Origin: Leptobrachium leishanense
Taxonomy: Eukaryota > Chordata > Amphibia > Anura > Megophryidae
Direction: 5' to 3'
Length of the DNA: 64,000 bases
Assembly: GCA_009667805.1 (NCBI GenBank)
Contig: CM019067.1
Location: forward strand, 242,579,721-242,643,720
Below are positions 33,096-45,164 of this stretch, piece after piece (position 1 is the stretch's first letter; each line of letters starts with the position of its first letter). Made by a program: the position numbers and the translations under genes. The notes below the pieces were generated by a model. It was not told the origin of the DNA, ran no database searches, and worked only from the letters and a program-made list of their open reading frames with translations.

Positions 33096-34114
33096 ATGGC
33101 TTATTGTAGATTGATGACGGCAAATCTCAGAGAGTCCAGAAAACGACGTCTGGACATTATTTTTGCAGATAATTCTAGTCAAGTGGGGCATTTTGCACCC
33201 ACTCAGCCCTCTCAGTTGTTTGTTAAACTGGAGAGATTGGCTGAAAAAGAAGTTAAAAAATGGTGGGAAATAGTTTTTTTAGAACAATATCTAAAAACAC
33301 GCATTGTCCCTAGAGGTTTGAGGATTCAAAAAACACCAGCCTTTGGACTTGACAACAAAGAATTTATGGGTAAATGGTCTGACATCCTGGAGGAGTGTTC
33401 ATTCCATTTAATGGAGCTTTTGATTAATTTCCATAACGACACCATGAAAAGTATAGAAATTGAAACAAAGATTTTAGAAGAGGATATCGATAAGAATTTT
33501 GAGGATGAGATTATACAAGAAAAGAATGTAGAATTACAAATAAAGATTGAGAAACTAGATGAGACAATAGTAGAAAATAAGAAGAAAAAAATGTCTAGAG
33601 ATAAAATAGACTACACTTACGGTAAACCTTTCCTGGTTAATTTAAACAGAGGTTACCCAAGGTCACGTTCACGTAAAAGGGATCCCAGAATAGAAAATAG
33701 AGATTATACTAACCCCGCCCCTCTAAAATAAACAATACGAATATTCATAATGATAGAAAAAACATCTGGCAATCAAAAACTTTAAAAACAAAAAAAGAAA
33801 TCCACACTTCCAATAAATGGGACCCAAATGAACAAGACCAGCATCAATATAATTCTCACCTACAGGCTGGGTATGGTGGGAAAACACACCCTTATAGAAA
33901 TGAAAGAAGACAATGGAATGGTCAGAACCAAAATCCAGAAAATAGATATAGTCAGCATAGAGACAAAACTTCAGAGCAAATGAAGAAAGGTTTTTTAGGC
34001 CAAGGACCCCCCAAAAGCACCTCAAAAAGGGTTTTTTGGCAAGACCGAAACAGATACTCCCCCTTACGGGAAATGTTCTCCCCATTCAAGAGAAGAAGGC
34101 AGGACAACTAACTG
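33096..34114 (+). pseudogene. PLE ORF1-like region, forward copy, frameshifted
   Basis: ATG at 33096 in a good context (ACCATGG). It stays open to 33731 (about 211 residues) and stops after PAPLK, where the inverted copy reads on in frame; the sequence then continues in another frame to about 34114. Basic N-terminus (RESRKRRLD), Glu/Lys-rich coiled-coil stretch in the middle, Arg/Ser patch near the break. No enzyme motif. It may be the N-terminal part of a single large PLE protein, since the next frame overlaps it. Confidence 0.65.
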
Positions 34115-36500
34115 AACCTAATCAAGACCCTACCTCTAAAGAAAGGGAACTCCAACTGGGTATTTTTAACTTGTCTCATGTAAATTTAAACAGATCAGAA
34201 ATATCTCTATTAAATAAGGGTCTAAAATTTGCCCCCACCAAGGTACCTAATGAGTTCACTCTCTTCTTAGATCTACAAAGATTTTTGAGGAAATTGGCAA
34301 TTAAATTTTTTTTATAAAAAAGAAGAATCGACGAATTTAATGACGTCAATTGATATGCCCTCCTTATCTGAGACTGATACACAACAAAAGGAATTTTTCC
34401 ACACCAAATTCAAATGTAAGTCTAGTTTCTACCCGATTTGGGAGAAGACCAATAACATAAAGGTCTTTGGGTATATGTTAGAAGAAGAATTTAGAAAGAT
34501 CAATATAAAAAAGAACCAAAATAAAAAACGAATTCAGTTTAATTTAGACAGGAAGGAGAGGGAGGCTCTAAATGGACTTCAAGCCAAACATGACCTGGTG
34601 TTTAGGCAAGCTGACAAGGGAGGGGGGGTGGTAATTCAAGATAAGATAGACTACCTAAAAGAAGCTGAGAGAATCTTGTCAGACGAAGTGACATACCAAT
34701 TACTTAAACACAATCCCACCAAAGAATTTCTGGAACAGATGGGAAAATTGCTCAATGGAGGTTTGTCTCAAGGCATACTGACTAAGGATGAGTTTAACTT
34801 TCTATGTACCCCATTCCCAAGATTGGCCATATTTTATCATAATCCAAAAATCCATAAATCCGTAGTATCCCCCCCGGGTCGTCCTATAATTAGCGGAATT
34901 GGGTCTCTGACAGCCAATCTATCAGAATATATTGATAGCTTTTTACAAAAATATGTTCCATTGGCTCCGTCTTATATTAAAGACTCAGGACATCTTATGG
35001 AGATTCTTCAAAGTCTAGAGTGGAAAGAGACTTATATTTTAGTGAGTATGGATGTGACATCTCTATACACAGTTACACAACACGAGAAAGGCCTGTTGGC
35101 TATAGATAAAAGAATAGAGGAGGACCCTATCATTGAGAGTGAACAGAGGGTGTTTTTGGGTGAGGCTATACGTTTTTGTCTTACTCATAATTTTTTTGGG
35201 TTTCAGAATAAATTTTATCTCCAGAAGACAGGAACAACCATGGGTGCCAAGTTTGCCCCGGGATACGCTAACATCTTTGTTGCCCATTGGGAGCAGCAGG
35301 CCATTTGGGACAACAATCCATATAGGGCAAACTTGGCACTCTGGCGACGCTATATTGATGACGTCTTACTGATTTGGGATGGTAACAGGGATGACCTTAG
35401 GGGGTTTTTTGATTTTGTAAATACTAATACTTTTGACCTTAGATTCACCATGGAGGTGGGTAATGAGACCCTTAACTTTCTGGATTTGAATATTTTTATT
35501 AAGGATAAAAAAATTTGCCCTAGGACTTTTTTCAAACCCACTGATAAGAATTCGTATATAAATTACAATAGTTGCCACCACAAAAAGTGGCTTCAAAATA
35601 TACCTAAAAATCTATTGGGACGCATTCGACGTAACTGCACGGAAATGCAAGATTTCATTACGCAAAGTAGAGAGCTTTCGGAAAAATTTCTTCTTAAACA
35701 ATACCCTAAACCTCTAGTGGATAAAAGCTTGAAGGATATTGTAGATCTAGATAGATCAACTTTCTATCAAAGAAATTTGGGAAAGTTAAAAGATCCCACT
35801 AAGTGGGATCTTGCTTTCTTCACCAAATTTAACGGTAGAAGTAGAGATATAGAGTTAGCCCTTTCTAAATGTTGGCCCATTCTTCAAAACGATCCAACTT
35901 TGTCTAAACACCTACCGGCCTTTCCTCGTGTCATCTATAGAAGAGCAAATACAGTTAAAAATACATTGGCCCCAAGTGCCTTACCTTCTAATCAAAATAA
36001 AAATGAAAGTAGGGACAATATAGTTCACCCCCTGCTTGATAAGCCAAAAGGTTTCTTTAAGTGTAGAACTTGCTCGATGTGCAGAGAGCTTAAAACGAAA
36101 GTGGTTTCATTCAAAAGCACGAGAACAGGAAAGGAATATCACATTAAAGAATTTATTTATTAATTGCAATACCACCAATGTAGTTTACTTACTTCAATGT
36201 GGTTGTGGGGCCCAATATATTGGGAAAACAAAAAGAAAACTAAAAGAACGCATTTATGAGCATCTTTACAATATTAGAAAGCGTAGCGATAAGCATAGTG
36301 TACCTAGACACTGTTGTAAGTGCTCTAGTTTCAGTTTTTCTACTTTTGTCTGGTTGGGTATTGAAAAGGTTAAACAAAACTGGAGGGGTGGTGATGTTGC
36401 TAAGGCCCTTTCTTTAGCAGAAACAAAGTGGATATTTTATATGGACACTTTGAAACCGCCAGGCCTTAATATTGATTTAGAGCTCCAATCGTTTGTATAA
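34036..36500 (+). pseudogene. PLE reverse transcriptase with GIY-YIG endonuclease, forward copy
   Basis: Three frames: 34036-34317, 34340-36163 (607 residues) and 36036-36500. Long frame motifs: QADKGGGVVI at about 90, FYHNPKIHKS and PGRPIISGIGSL near 170-195, SMDVTSLYT near 235, the catalytic YIDDVLLIWDG at about 338-348, FLDLNIF near 380, and a Cys linker FKCRTCSMC near 575. The third frame holds the GIY-YIG nuclease (YLLQCGCGAQYIGKTKRKLKERIYEH). PLEs copy their RNA by target-primed reverse transcription, the endonuclease nicking the site. Breaks: a T-run shift near 34305-34320 and a 4-base insertion (ATTT/TTAT repeat) near 36155, which removes the endonuclease from the polymerase frame. 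The polymerase core itself is open, so this copy is young. Confidence 0.85.
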
Positions 36501-37568
36501 TGGCCCTATTTTTACTGTTTTCCTGTAGAGCTTTTTGGGATTTAGTTGTGGTTTTTGTATTCTTAGTTCTTTCTGCTATTTTTCTGGTGCTTTTCTGGAA
36601 CGTATTATTGGTTTTATATAAAATATTATTAATAATTACCAATATTATTATAATTTTAGCTATATCCCCTTCATGGGGAATTTTATGTATATACGATATC
36701 AGCATACATGCACGTTTTTAATTTTTGTCTCCATAGGTTCTTCCATTGTCATCTCTGGACCTATGTTAGTAATATCATGTTTTCAATGGTTTTAGGTTCA
36801 TTTTTGCCTTATGTATCTCGCCCACACTCTCCATAAGGTTTGGGATAATTATGCCCTTAACCATAATGGATTCTGGTGTAAGGCGGTGTCACTTCCGATG
36901 CGCCCTTTCGGGCGCATTTTCGATGCGCTCGTTCGGGGGCATTTCGGGAGATTTCACCGTTTCCGGTATCCACACAGGAATGCATTTTAGGTTGTAATTA
37001 AAGAAATGTGGACTTTAAAAGAGAGAAGATTCGGACGGACAAGTCAGTTCATGAATAAGTCAGAGGACGAAACGCGTCGAACTGACTTGCTTGTTTCCAC
37101 CATTTCGTTCGTTCGCCCGCCGGATCGTCCATTATTCACCTTCGTCCGCGAGTCGGATCGTCCACTATTCATTTCGGATGGGTGCAGGTCTTCGGTTCCC
37201 CTATTTGGTTGGTCTGAAGGACTTTGGTTCCACCTGATAGTTGGACTTCTCAGCACGGAGTGGTATCCTGGCCAGGCTCTCCCGCAGAGACTACACTTTA
37301 AGGACAACGCCTTTCCGGCTGTGGTGACTATTCGAACGAATCGGCTTAATATGCGCTTATGCACACTTTTATTCATTGTGTGCCACTAATTTTGTGAGTG
37401 GCTTCTTTTTGTGGTTTTATGTTTTATTAAATATCTGGCAGTATTATGCTATGTTTCGTGTATGCTCTTATTTTAGAGTTTATACACTTCCTTGAAGATC
37501 CTGTATCATCAAAAGTACCTGACCATCTATAAGGTTGTATTGTACTGCATGTTCTATTTTCCTTATAT
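36501..37568 (+). repeat. terminal PLE pseudo-LTR, truncated at the target site
   Basis: Matches 31938-33000 and ends at TTCCTTATAT, about 90 bases before the end seen in the inverted copy. Includes the hammerhead-like motif 37042-37087. Confidence 0.8.
37042..37087 (+). ncRNA. degenerate hammerhead-like motif in pseudo-LTR
   Basis: Identical to 32431-32476, with the same two substitutions in the core. Confidence 0.4.
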
Positions 37569-37774
37569 ATCATTGTGACGAGTGCAATGACATCAGTTTC
37601 AGGTGTCCCCCCAGCAGAGGGGACACCTTCTGCAGCCCAGAAGCAAACAAAATTAGCTTGCAGCAAACAAATTTCATTTGCTTTTGTCCTGGAGAGCTGC
37701 AGATCGAGATATCAGGAACCTGATGGTGCATTTGAAGTCCCGAGTTATCTCGGTCTCGGTAGTCAAGGGGTTAA

Positions 37775-38083
37775 AAACATGGCTTATGACAACGTGAATG
37801 TGTTGCGTCTAATGCAGTCACATCTAGTGGAATATACTCAGTCGTAAGTAGTTGTACGATTCGTGTTATCCGTAGTCTGACGACCAGTCAGATGTACAAC
37901 TATTCATCCCATGGACGACCTGCCTCAATCTGTGAACAGGATTGACTGAAGACTACTCGAAGAGTCTGGTGTTTTTCTAAAGAAGAGAGAGAAGCAGTGA
38001 GATTTAATGAACCTCATCCTCACCTCAGTATGGACATTGCGGTTGTTTGTCAGCCTAAAGTCAGATTGGAGCTGCATACAAAG
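37775..38083. other. no recognisable feature
   Basis: Short open frames without motifs. Confidence 0.4.
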
Positions 38084-38395
38084 TCAGGGCCCTATTCCAC
38101 CCAAACTGTTAGTATTAATAAATAAGGGCTAAATTACAATCCTCCCGCTAAAACGGGGGCGCTAGGAAGAAAAAACTGGGCTGGCAGTTTTCTCCCTAGC
38201 GCCCTCGTTTAAGCGGGATATTACAATGCAAGCACTTAAAAAGATGCCTGCATTATTAGCGGGCGCTATGCCCCGGGAGGTCGCTGTAGCGCTAAGCGCA
38301 CAATCAAGCTAGAATCTTGTGAGACCTGTGCAGCACCCATCATAGAGCAGGCCACTAGCACTGTTGATCATCCTCAGGGCCCTCACAAACCTATT
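38084..38395. repeat. partial R3 MITE followed by a GTGAGACCTG repeat unit
   Basis: 38084-38300 has GGGCCCTATTCC and a hairpin (CGCTAAAACGGGGGCGCTAGG near 38148 and its complement near 38195), like 58564-59298. 38310-38395 repeats the segment at 24938 and 25320. Confidence 0.55.
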
Positions 38396-38417
38396 TTTTC
38401 TAATTAGTGGTCATTAA

Positions 38418-38812
38418 CCTCTCTGGCGGTCTAATTTTTGTGAAAAACCACGTCTAAAAGCGGTCTATTTTTTTTTCCCCCTAGTGGTATTCCCGAGTGT
38501 GGCTCGGGGTTAAATTCCTATGTTGGAAGCGGTAACCACGAGCAACACTCGGGATGCCACTGGATACATTACCTCTCCCTGCGCTCCCTCGATGTTCCCA
38601 GCTCCCTCCTCCGGCAACCTCATTACTTCCTGGTTCCTTCCTCGCGAAAAGGAATCCAGGAAGTATAATGCCGTGATTGCCGGAGAAGACTGCAGAGATC
38701 AGCGAAGGAGCGCAGAGAGAGGTAATGTATCTAGCCCAAGTGTGTCTCGGGGTTACCGCTCTCAGCAGTGAAATTTAACCCCGAGACACACTTGGGATAA
38801 CCGTCAGGGAGG
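38418..38812. mobile_element. TTAA foldback MITE, family R2, copy 2
   Basis: TTAA at 38414-38417 and 38813-38816; ends CCTCTCTGGCGG and GTCAGGGAGG. Interior inverted repeats pair GAGTGTGGCTCGGGGTTAAA with its complement, as in 16823-17226. An internal poly-T insertion is near 38465. Confidence 0.75.
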
Positions 38813-38816
38813 TTAA

Positions 38817-39713
38817 GACTAGAGTCCGCAGGGCAGGCCAGATCCAATGGTTTTGCTGGGCTTATAGGGCCGTTTCAGGTTGTTCCCCAACGCTGCTCTA
38901 AATTATTATAAATGTTAACAAAAATCACTTTGTATAAATAATGTGTTTTCATTTGTTCTAAACTACATTTTTATTGTTATAAATAGTCTTGATAGGACAT
39001 GATTTTTGTTTAATTTCATGTTTTAACACAAGTTCATATTTATTTGATAGCGAAGAGACACACAAGAATTTGCTGTGCTTAGGGCAGGCCCAAGCCTATA
39101 TACACCCCTGGTTCCACATTCTGTTCATGGGTTACTGCACAGCACTTGTCACTAAATGTGACTCATTATTTAGTATCATCATAATAAATTGAAGTGATAC
39201 TCATTACTTGCCTGTGCTTTCTTAGCACTTACATAATGACTCGTTTGGACACAAATGATTCGGAACAGTTACAGCAAAGAATTTTCTAAACACTATATTG
39301 CTTAATTCCACCTATGATTAGAGAACTGAACAATTCATCTTTTTTGTTTTCTTAGGCTTCTTTACGAAGATAAATGAGTCTTTCAAAACTAAGAGGTTAA
39401 CTAATCAGCAGAACATTTCAGACACTTTAGTCATGGGCAGCATCTGAAAAGCTTTCAGAAATTTACAGTAATTATGCCAGGGTGATGGAACAAGCTTTAA
39501 TTATTGTGGCCTTATACATCTAACTAGTGGATGATTAAAATGTTAAAATTTTCTACAAAGATGTTAAAAAACATGTCTTTTTTTTTTAATGAGCCCAAAA
39601 ACAAGACGATAGAATGTTTGTTTTTGTTCCTGCTCTTGTCTGTTTTATAGTCAAATAAAGCAATGTTACAAAACCAAGAAAAGTGGAGCATCTAAAACAT
39701 GGTATCAAAACAC
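38817..39713. other. no recognisable feature
   Basis: AT-rich. The short frame 38989-39192 lacks a motif. Confidence 0.4.
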
Positions 39714-39717
39714 TTAA

Positions 39718-40080
39718 CTCCTTCACTACCATGATTGTGTATACAAGGTCAGCAGTAACAGACACAGCAGTCTGAGATCGTGCTATGCTGCATCACTGCA
39801 AATTAAATTTGTTTGTGACAAATGAATTTCATCTGCACTCCAGAAGGTGCCTCAAATTTTATAGCAACATGAGCATGACGTCCGAGGTGCTAACACTTTT
39901 TATAACCAGCTGGTGAATGCCTCTATCAGACTTTTCCCCAGTTGTTAATGCACAGAGCCATGATCAGCAGTAACTACATTTGGCCAGTAGATGGCAACAT
40001 CTTCCTGCCAAAAAGATTATTACAGTAAGAAATACATTGGGAATATTCCCAAATATTTGTAACCAGTGGGCAGTGCCCTA
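39718..40080. repeat. R1-family MITE copy 4 (reverse orientation)
   Basis: TTAA at 39714-39717 followed by CTCCTTCACTACC. Shares 'aatgaatttcatctgcact', 'ggccagtagatggcaacatc' and 'ttacagtaagaaata' with the other copies. The right end is approximate. Confidence 0.6.
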
Positions 40081-42393
40081 CCACTTTTTTGCAATAACAA
40101 AATTAAACTACATAATTTATTTTCTATTGTTTTTTGTGTCTAACATATGACTGATTGATAAAATGTGTTATGTCCCTTTAAGCATCTTCCCTTGTCATTC
40201 TCCTCTACTGTTGCTAGGCAGAGTAAAAAAATAACCTTATCAGTTGTTTGGACCTAATCCAGAAATCTGATAAGGTTTTATAAGGACTCTATGGGAGGTG
40301 TGGTAAATTATGGTCCCTGGCTGTTTCGAAACTTCCTGCTGCTTCCTAATGATGGTCAACTGAATGGTTAACAACACCAGCTAAGACATTGCTTGAACCT
40401 TGAATGTTGTCGTGGGAAAAACTAGAGTCAAGAAGCAATGGAGTTAGTAATACAGCAACAAACAGGGTACTCAGACAAGCCAGAGGTCAAATGGGAAACC
40501 AGAGGCCAGAATAGTCAGGGGACATAAGCCAAAAAGGACACAAAAAAGCACACTCTCAGGCAAATGAAACCACAACATGGCACAGGCACTCTGAAATAGA
40601 AAGAACAGGGGCTGCTGTGACGCAGGCTAAGGGTGTGTAAAAGGAAGGTGCCTGTGAGTTTCTAGCGTTCATGACGCCGTGGCAGGAAGAGTCGGGCCAG
40701 ATGAAGGTGGGCGGGACTGCAGGAAGGAAGCTGCGGGACCCGCAATGTGACAGTAAGACATGAGTTATGTGAGTTGGGGGGACCATCTGTGTGTGTATAT
40801 CATCACTATGGTTATCAGCTCTCAATCTCAAAAATATTGCGCAGTCTTCAATGTGTAGGGGATATAGGGTACTGGGCTCAATGGATGGATGATGAGGTAT
40901 CTGTGTGGTATATCTGTGCGTGGATTCTGGTACATTTACGTGGCGTTTCAGTCGCACAATGAAAGATGTTAACTGTCAACCATTCACCACCCTCCTACAA
41001 ATGTAAATGTATATCACTGAATGTGCTTATGAGTGATGTCAAGAAGACATGATGTCAAGATTGTCTGCTTTTTCATATCATGATAGTGCTACTTTTGATA
41101 ATCTTTCCTGCTGATATTCATCTGCAGACTGCACATGGTTCAAATTCATCTGCTTACTGTTGGAAGATGGCTGAGTCTTTGACTCATAAACCCCAAACGG
41201 ATTTCTTATACAAAGTAGGCCCTGCTTTTTTCCGCAAACACATCTTACAGCAGACTTATTGACATAATAGATGTATAAAGGAAGTATTGAAACAAAATCC
41301 AAAATCTAACTCGATGATATTCACCACCAAAGACTACAGACAAACCCATTTATAAATCCTATACTACAAATGGGCAGCCAAGCTGTAGTCAGGATATTAA
41401 ACAACAGGCAAATATTAAACAATTCAAACACCATAGCACCTTGTTCAGTTCTCAGTTTCACAGACCTACAACTTAGTGGTTGTCCTAGCTCTTGCTCCTT
41501 ACAAGAATTAGCTAGACAACACTCTATATTATGAGGTCTCTGAAAGTTACCTGAAAGGTAACCCCATACTATTCTGGGAACACTGTTGCTCATAGAGAAA
41601 CCTGTTCTATTATACAAAAGCGGGATATATGTGATGTCATTTCCTCATTGTGATGTCAACAATTAATAAATGATCTTCATTGCTTCAGAGCTCAAATATA
41701 AACAAATAAGCAGATATATAGCTGCTCTAAAACGTCAAAATGGACTTTTAATCTTAATGTGTCTTCACATTTCAATATGTTATGTAGATACACCCTTAAA
41801 AAATACTGTAATTTGGATTTTGGATCTGGAATTTGGGAAAACCTGAAAACAAAACAGTAATAAGAAATGACAGTAGTTCTGCACCAAGTAAAGTTATTCT
41901 CATATGATCACAGCATCGATGGCACTGTGACACACATTTGCACTTTCAGTACGTTGTAGGGATTTTAGTGGATAGCTAGCAGCAGTTGACTTTTCAGTTA
42001 ATTACCAGACACTCGTCAAACATAAAATACAAGAAAAAAAGATGCACTCAGGTCCGTTTCTCAATACAACTGGTTAAGAATTTTTTAAGGGATAATATAC
42101 AGTATTATATAGTCCAAACATTAAAGAAGGCAAAACACAAACAGAAGTCCATTTGTTTTATTGTGGAGAGCATTTCTTACTCGGTTCAGCATCAGTCCCA
42201 CACTGTCGAAAGCTATCAATTTAGATGGTTAGGATATATGAAAAAAAGGAGTTCACACACACACAAAAAATATGAATTAAGAGATGTTTTCCACAACGGC
42301 TCCAGGACATCCAACCCAACAAGCAATAGCAATAAAAACAGAGAAGCAAGCCGCACCATCTTTAATTACTCAAGAAGTTAGTTTATCGTCAAC
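40081..42393. other. no gene recognised
   Basis: Open frames at 40556-40957, 41321-41617 and 41986-42381 show no domain or repeat similarity I can support. GC is higher near 40660-40740. No RNA gene or element end seen. Confidence 0.35.
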
Positions 42394-42478
42394 AGCGCAA
42401 TGTTTCGGCTCATTCCTGGGGCCTTTTTCATGCCTTGACATGCTTGAGAAAGGCCCCAGGAAGGAGCCAAAACGTTGC
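42394..42478. repeat. inverted pair of decayed hammerhead-like motifs
   Basis: 'gcgcaatgtttcggctcatt' on the left is complemented by GGAGCCAAAACGTTGC on the right, with GGGGCC/GGCCCC inner stems. Each half resembles stem II-GAAA-ACGTTG of PLE-type hammerheads, with a poor CUGANGA box. Possibly the centre of another inverted-dimer insertion. Confidence 0.35.
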
Positions 42479-43524
42479 CCTCTCCAAATTAAACTAGCTC
42501 CTTGAATGATTAATATGGTGTGACAGTCTACAAATCTTTTTCCTGACTTTACTAATGAGAAGAGTATACTCTTCTGAGCCTAACATAAGTCCCACAATGT
42601 GGATTTCCCAATTCTCTGCCTAGAATACAAGACATAAAAGAGGCACTTTTTCAAAAGCCACAGAAGACTCACTTGTTAAATGCAGCTCACATGGAATAGG
42701 GCCCACAGACTCTGTGACCTTTGTTTTATATGTTGGCTGTTAGTATTATTGATGTGTGCCAAAGTGCAAAAATTGGCTGCATTTTTATCTTCATCCGTGC
42801 CATTTCCTTCTTTTTTGTCCCTGTCACTATCCTTCACTATCCTTGTGCCTTAAGTGTGGAAACTTAGATTATTCTTCCGTGTTTCAGTTCAGGAATCTTT
42901 ATGGTGTCTTCATGATGTGTTTCAATAATAATTTGTAGTTTGGTGTTCAGTAAAAAAAGGAATTTATTTTATTCACAATTTTTATGTGTTTTCCTTCTTT
43001 GCATGAGAGTTTGAAGCCCAAATTAAATGCTTGCAGATGTTCTGTTCACTCGAACAACAACTTTCTCATAACCTCATTTCTATTTGTTATATGATGTGAA
43101 CATACTGAATTGGCACTTATGTTGCAGCATAATTCTTATTTTTCCAAAAGCAAAATTTAAATTCCAAAAGAATTCTACTTTGAAATAAAAGTCTTTGTTG
43201 ATTTCACATGAGAGACTGATTCAAAAGTGTTTTGAGAAAAGTCTGTGTCAAAAATCGTCTGAAAATGTGAAATATGTAGAATGTTAGATACCATTAATTT
43301 GATTTGTCAGTGCCAAGCTCAGGGTTACATTCCAAGCTTGGTGTTACTTTAACCTAAGCTCCTGTAACCTTACCAGAGCCATTAAAGTCTATGGAGTTGC
43401 TAAATTTACCAGAGCTAGGAATCTAGCCCTTAGATTTCTATGACTGCAGGCAAAGGTCTTTTCTCCCTGGTGTAAAATGTTAATTAACTGCTAAACCATT
43501 ATGTGGTACTGAAAACCTGCATCC
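42479..43524. other. no recognisable feature
   Basis: AT-rich. Around 43315-43430 a weak inverted repeat ('ctctggt...accagag' type words) resembles the small foldback at 18838-18968. Confidence 0.35.
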
Positions 43525-43654
43525 ACCGGAGGCACTGGTGTAGTTTGGCCTAGGCCAACAAGGCCTAGGCCTAGGGCGGCACTCTCCATGGGGCGGCGGC
43601 CCGCCGGGTGGCCCCACCCGTAAAAAAATATATATATTTTTTACTTTTGCAAAC

Positions 43655-43712
43655 TAATTTACCAGGAAGGAAACATTGAGATGTCACTAATTTTCAAGTA
43701 TGTCCTGGGTAG
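43655..43712 (-). repeat. fragment of the SINE/LINE shared tail
   Basis: Complement of CCCAGGACATACTTGAAAA and CCTTCCTGGTAAA, as at 4290-4345 and 46385-46450. Confidence 0.6.
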
Positions 43713-43762
43713 GCAACGCCTAGGCTTTCACTTTCCAGGGGGCAACAAAAAACCTCACCACT

Positions 43763-44375
43763 AATTGGGTTACTCACAGAGCACAGAAATGACGCCAACA
43801 TTTTGGTGTTCTGTAGTTCCCTGCACTTCGGGGGAATAAAATTTCCCCACCCTGCAGTGAATTCACCATTCACCGCAGGGTCCCCAAAGTGCATGGAGTC
43901 GGCCGCTGTATGCTGCCACCACAAACCCATGGCCTGCTGTTTTCAAAAGAACTACTGAACGAAAATGTCTGGAATTTACATATAAGATCCTATGATTGAT
44001 AATAAAAAGTTCTGTTACAGAAAAAGAAGAACCGATATTAAAAAAAAAAGGGGGTGGGATTTTGCCAAAAAATTCTGAAATTACTAAATGGTACTAAAAA
44101 AAAAAACAATAAATAAAGACTTTTTACTGCAGATTAAAATAATAAGTGGTTTATTAGATATTGCATAAAAACGGGAATATTTTTAACATTGAAACCTATG
44201 GGGTTCGCCTGAATACCTGAACCTGCTGATTGAAACCACCGAACATCAGGGTATTTCACTGTCATTTCTCTGCTGTTTGGTGTTCTCTGAATAGATTAAC
44301 CATTACTTCTCTATGGGGATTTGCAATGCCTTCAAACAGCACCGTACTTGCTGGCAGTTCGCCAAACTTGTGTGT
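43763..44375 (-). repeat. GGGTTATTC-family MITE, diverged, nested in the hAT-like element
   Basis: Shares with 47405-48313 and 56083-56889 the CCCTGCAGTG...CACCGCAGGG segment, a TTTAACATTGAA(G/A)CCTATGGG segment and the 'cgggaatatttttaac' block, all inverted here. End words are weak ('gggttactcacagagcac'). Confidence 0.6.
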
Positions 44376-45164
44376 GAGCATATCACCAGAGCAGTGGTGT
44401 ACTTAGAGGAGTGGCGGAGGGCGGGCCGCCCCAGGTACCAGTGATTATTGGGGTGTCATTAGGGGGTACTAGGAGGTGCCACTGTCACTGTGTGTCAGCT
44501 TTGAGCTGTGTTCTCAAACAACGAGCAGCAGAGCATGGCGTTTGCATACGGAATAAAATCGAATAGAATAATAATCCCCCTTTCCTCCCTCCATAGCTCC
44601 TCCCCTGCCCCGCAGCAGCTCTAGGAAGGGGATGTGATTTGTGTCCAGAGAGAGAAGATGACAGTAAACGGCAGGTAAAGGGGGGGTATCAGCAGGATAT
44701 GAAGCCCTGTCTGCTTACTGCTGTTTAAAGTTGACCTTTCCTTAACCAGCACTGCAGTGATAGAAATTTGTCATTGAGCTGCCTGGCTCCTGGTGAGGCT
44801 GCGTGCGTGCAGGTCACACTCGGTCCGGCCAGTCAGGTGGTACTGAGTCTCAGTACCACCTGACTGGCTGAACCACGTGACACGCATGCAGCTGCCCACC
44901 CTTTCGTTAACATGGACTGTCACTCTATTCTGGACTGAACACCCACCAGGAAGGGAATCAAAGCCACGGTGCACCCTCTGGCAGTGGCACCCCACTGCTG
45001 ACAAGATGGCTCCACGCACAGGCACAGCCGCGATCCTAACGTGGCCTGGAGGGACCTCCTGCTGAGTCTGTACACAGTCCCTGCTGACTCTGCACACAGC
45101 CCTACCGCGGAGGCCAGTAAATGTAGAATAAATAATTGCTGTGTGCTCATATACACTCGGTTTG

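Larger units (their letters stand above)
26344..37568. mobile_element. Penelope-like element complex, 11.2 kb, with inverted partial copy
   Basis: Seen: the 15 bases ATCATTGTGACGAGT stand at 26329-26343 and 37569-37583. Between them, in order: an inverted copy (30701 down to 26344) truncated at the 5' side within ORF1; then, forward, a 3'-end/pseudo-LTR piece (30702-31240), a scrambled short repeat (31241-31347), a decayed ORF 3' end (31348-31937), a fuller pseudo-LTR (31938-33095), a long coding region (33096-36500) and a terminal pseudo-LTR (36501-37568). The inverted copy runs about 90 bases further at its outer end than the forward copy (to TTTTGGT). Known: direct pseudo-LTRs plus an inverted 5'-truncated copy are typical of Penelope-like elements. 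The coding features (YIDD reverse transcriptase, GIY-YIG endonuclease, CxxC linker) match the endonuclease-bearing PLEs of fish and frogs, the Neptune type being the likely group (inference). Confidence 0.85.
26175..37770. mobile_element. small TTAA-type MITE split by the PLE complex
   Basis: Left part 26175-26343 (CCCTTTCGCTGCGGAGGATG..., with a hairpin around GGATGTCCTC/GAGGATGTCCC) and right part 37584-37770, ending CAAGGGG followed by TTAA at 37771-37774. The parts rejoin across the PLE target duplication. Without the insertion it is about 370 bases. The right part shares 'gcaaacaaatttcatttgc' and the GAGATATC region with R1 copies. Confidence 0.65.
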
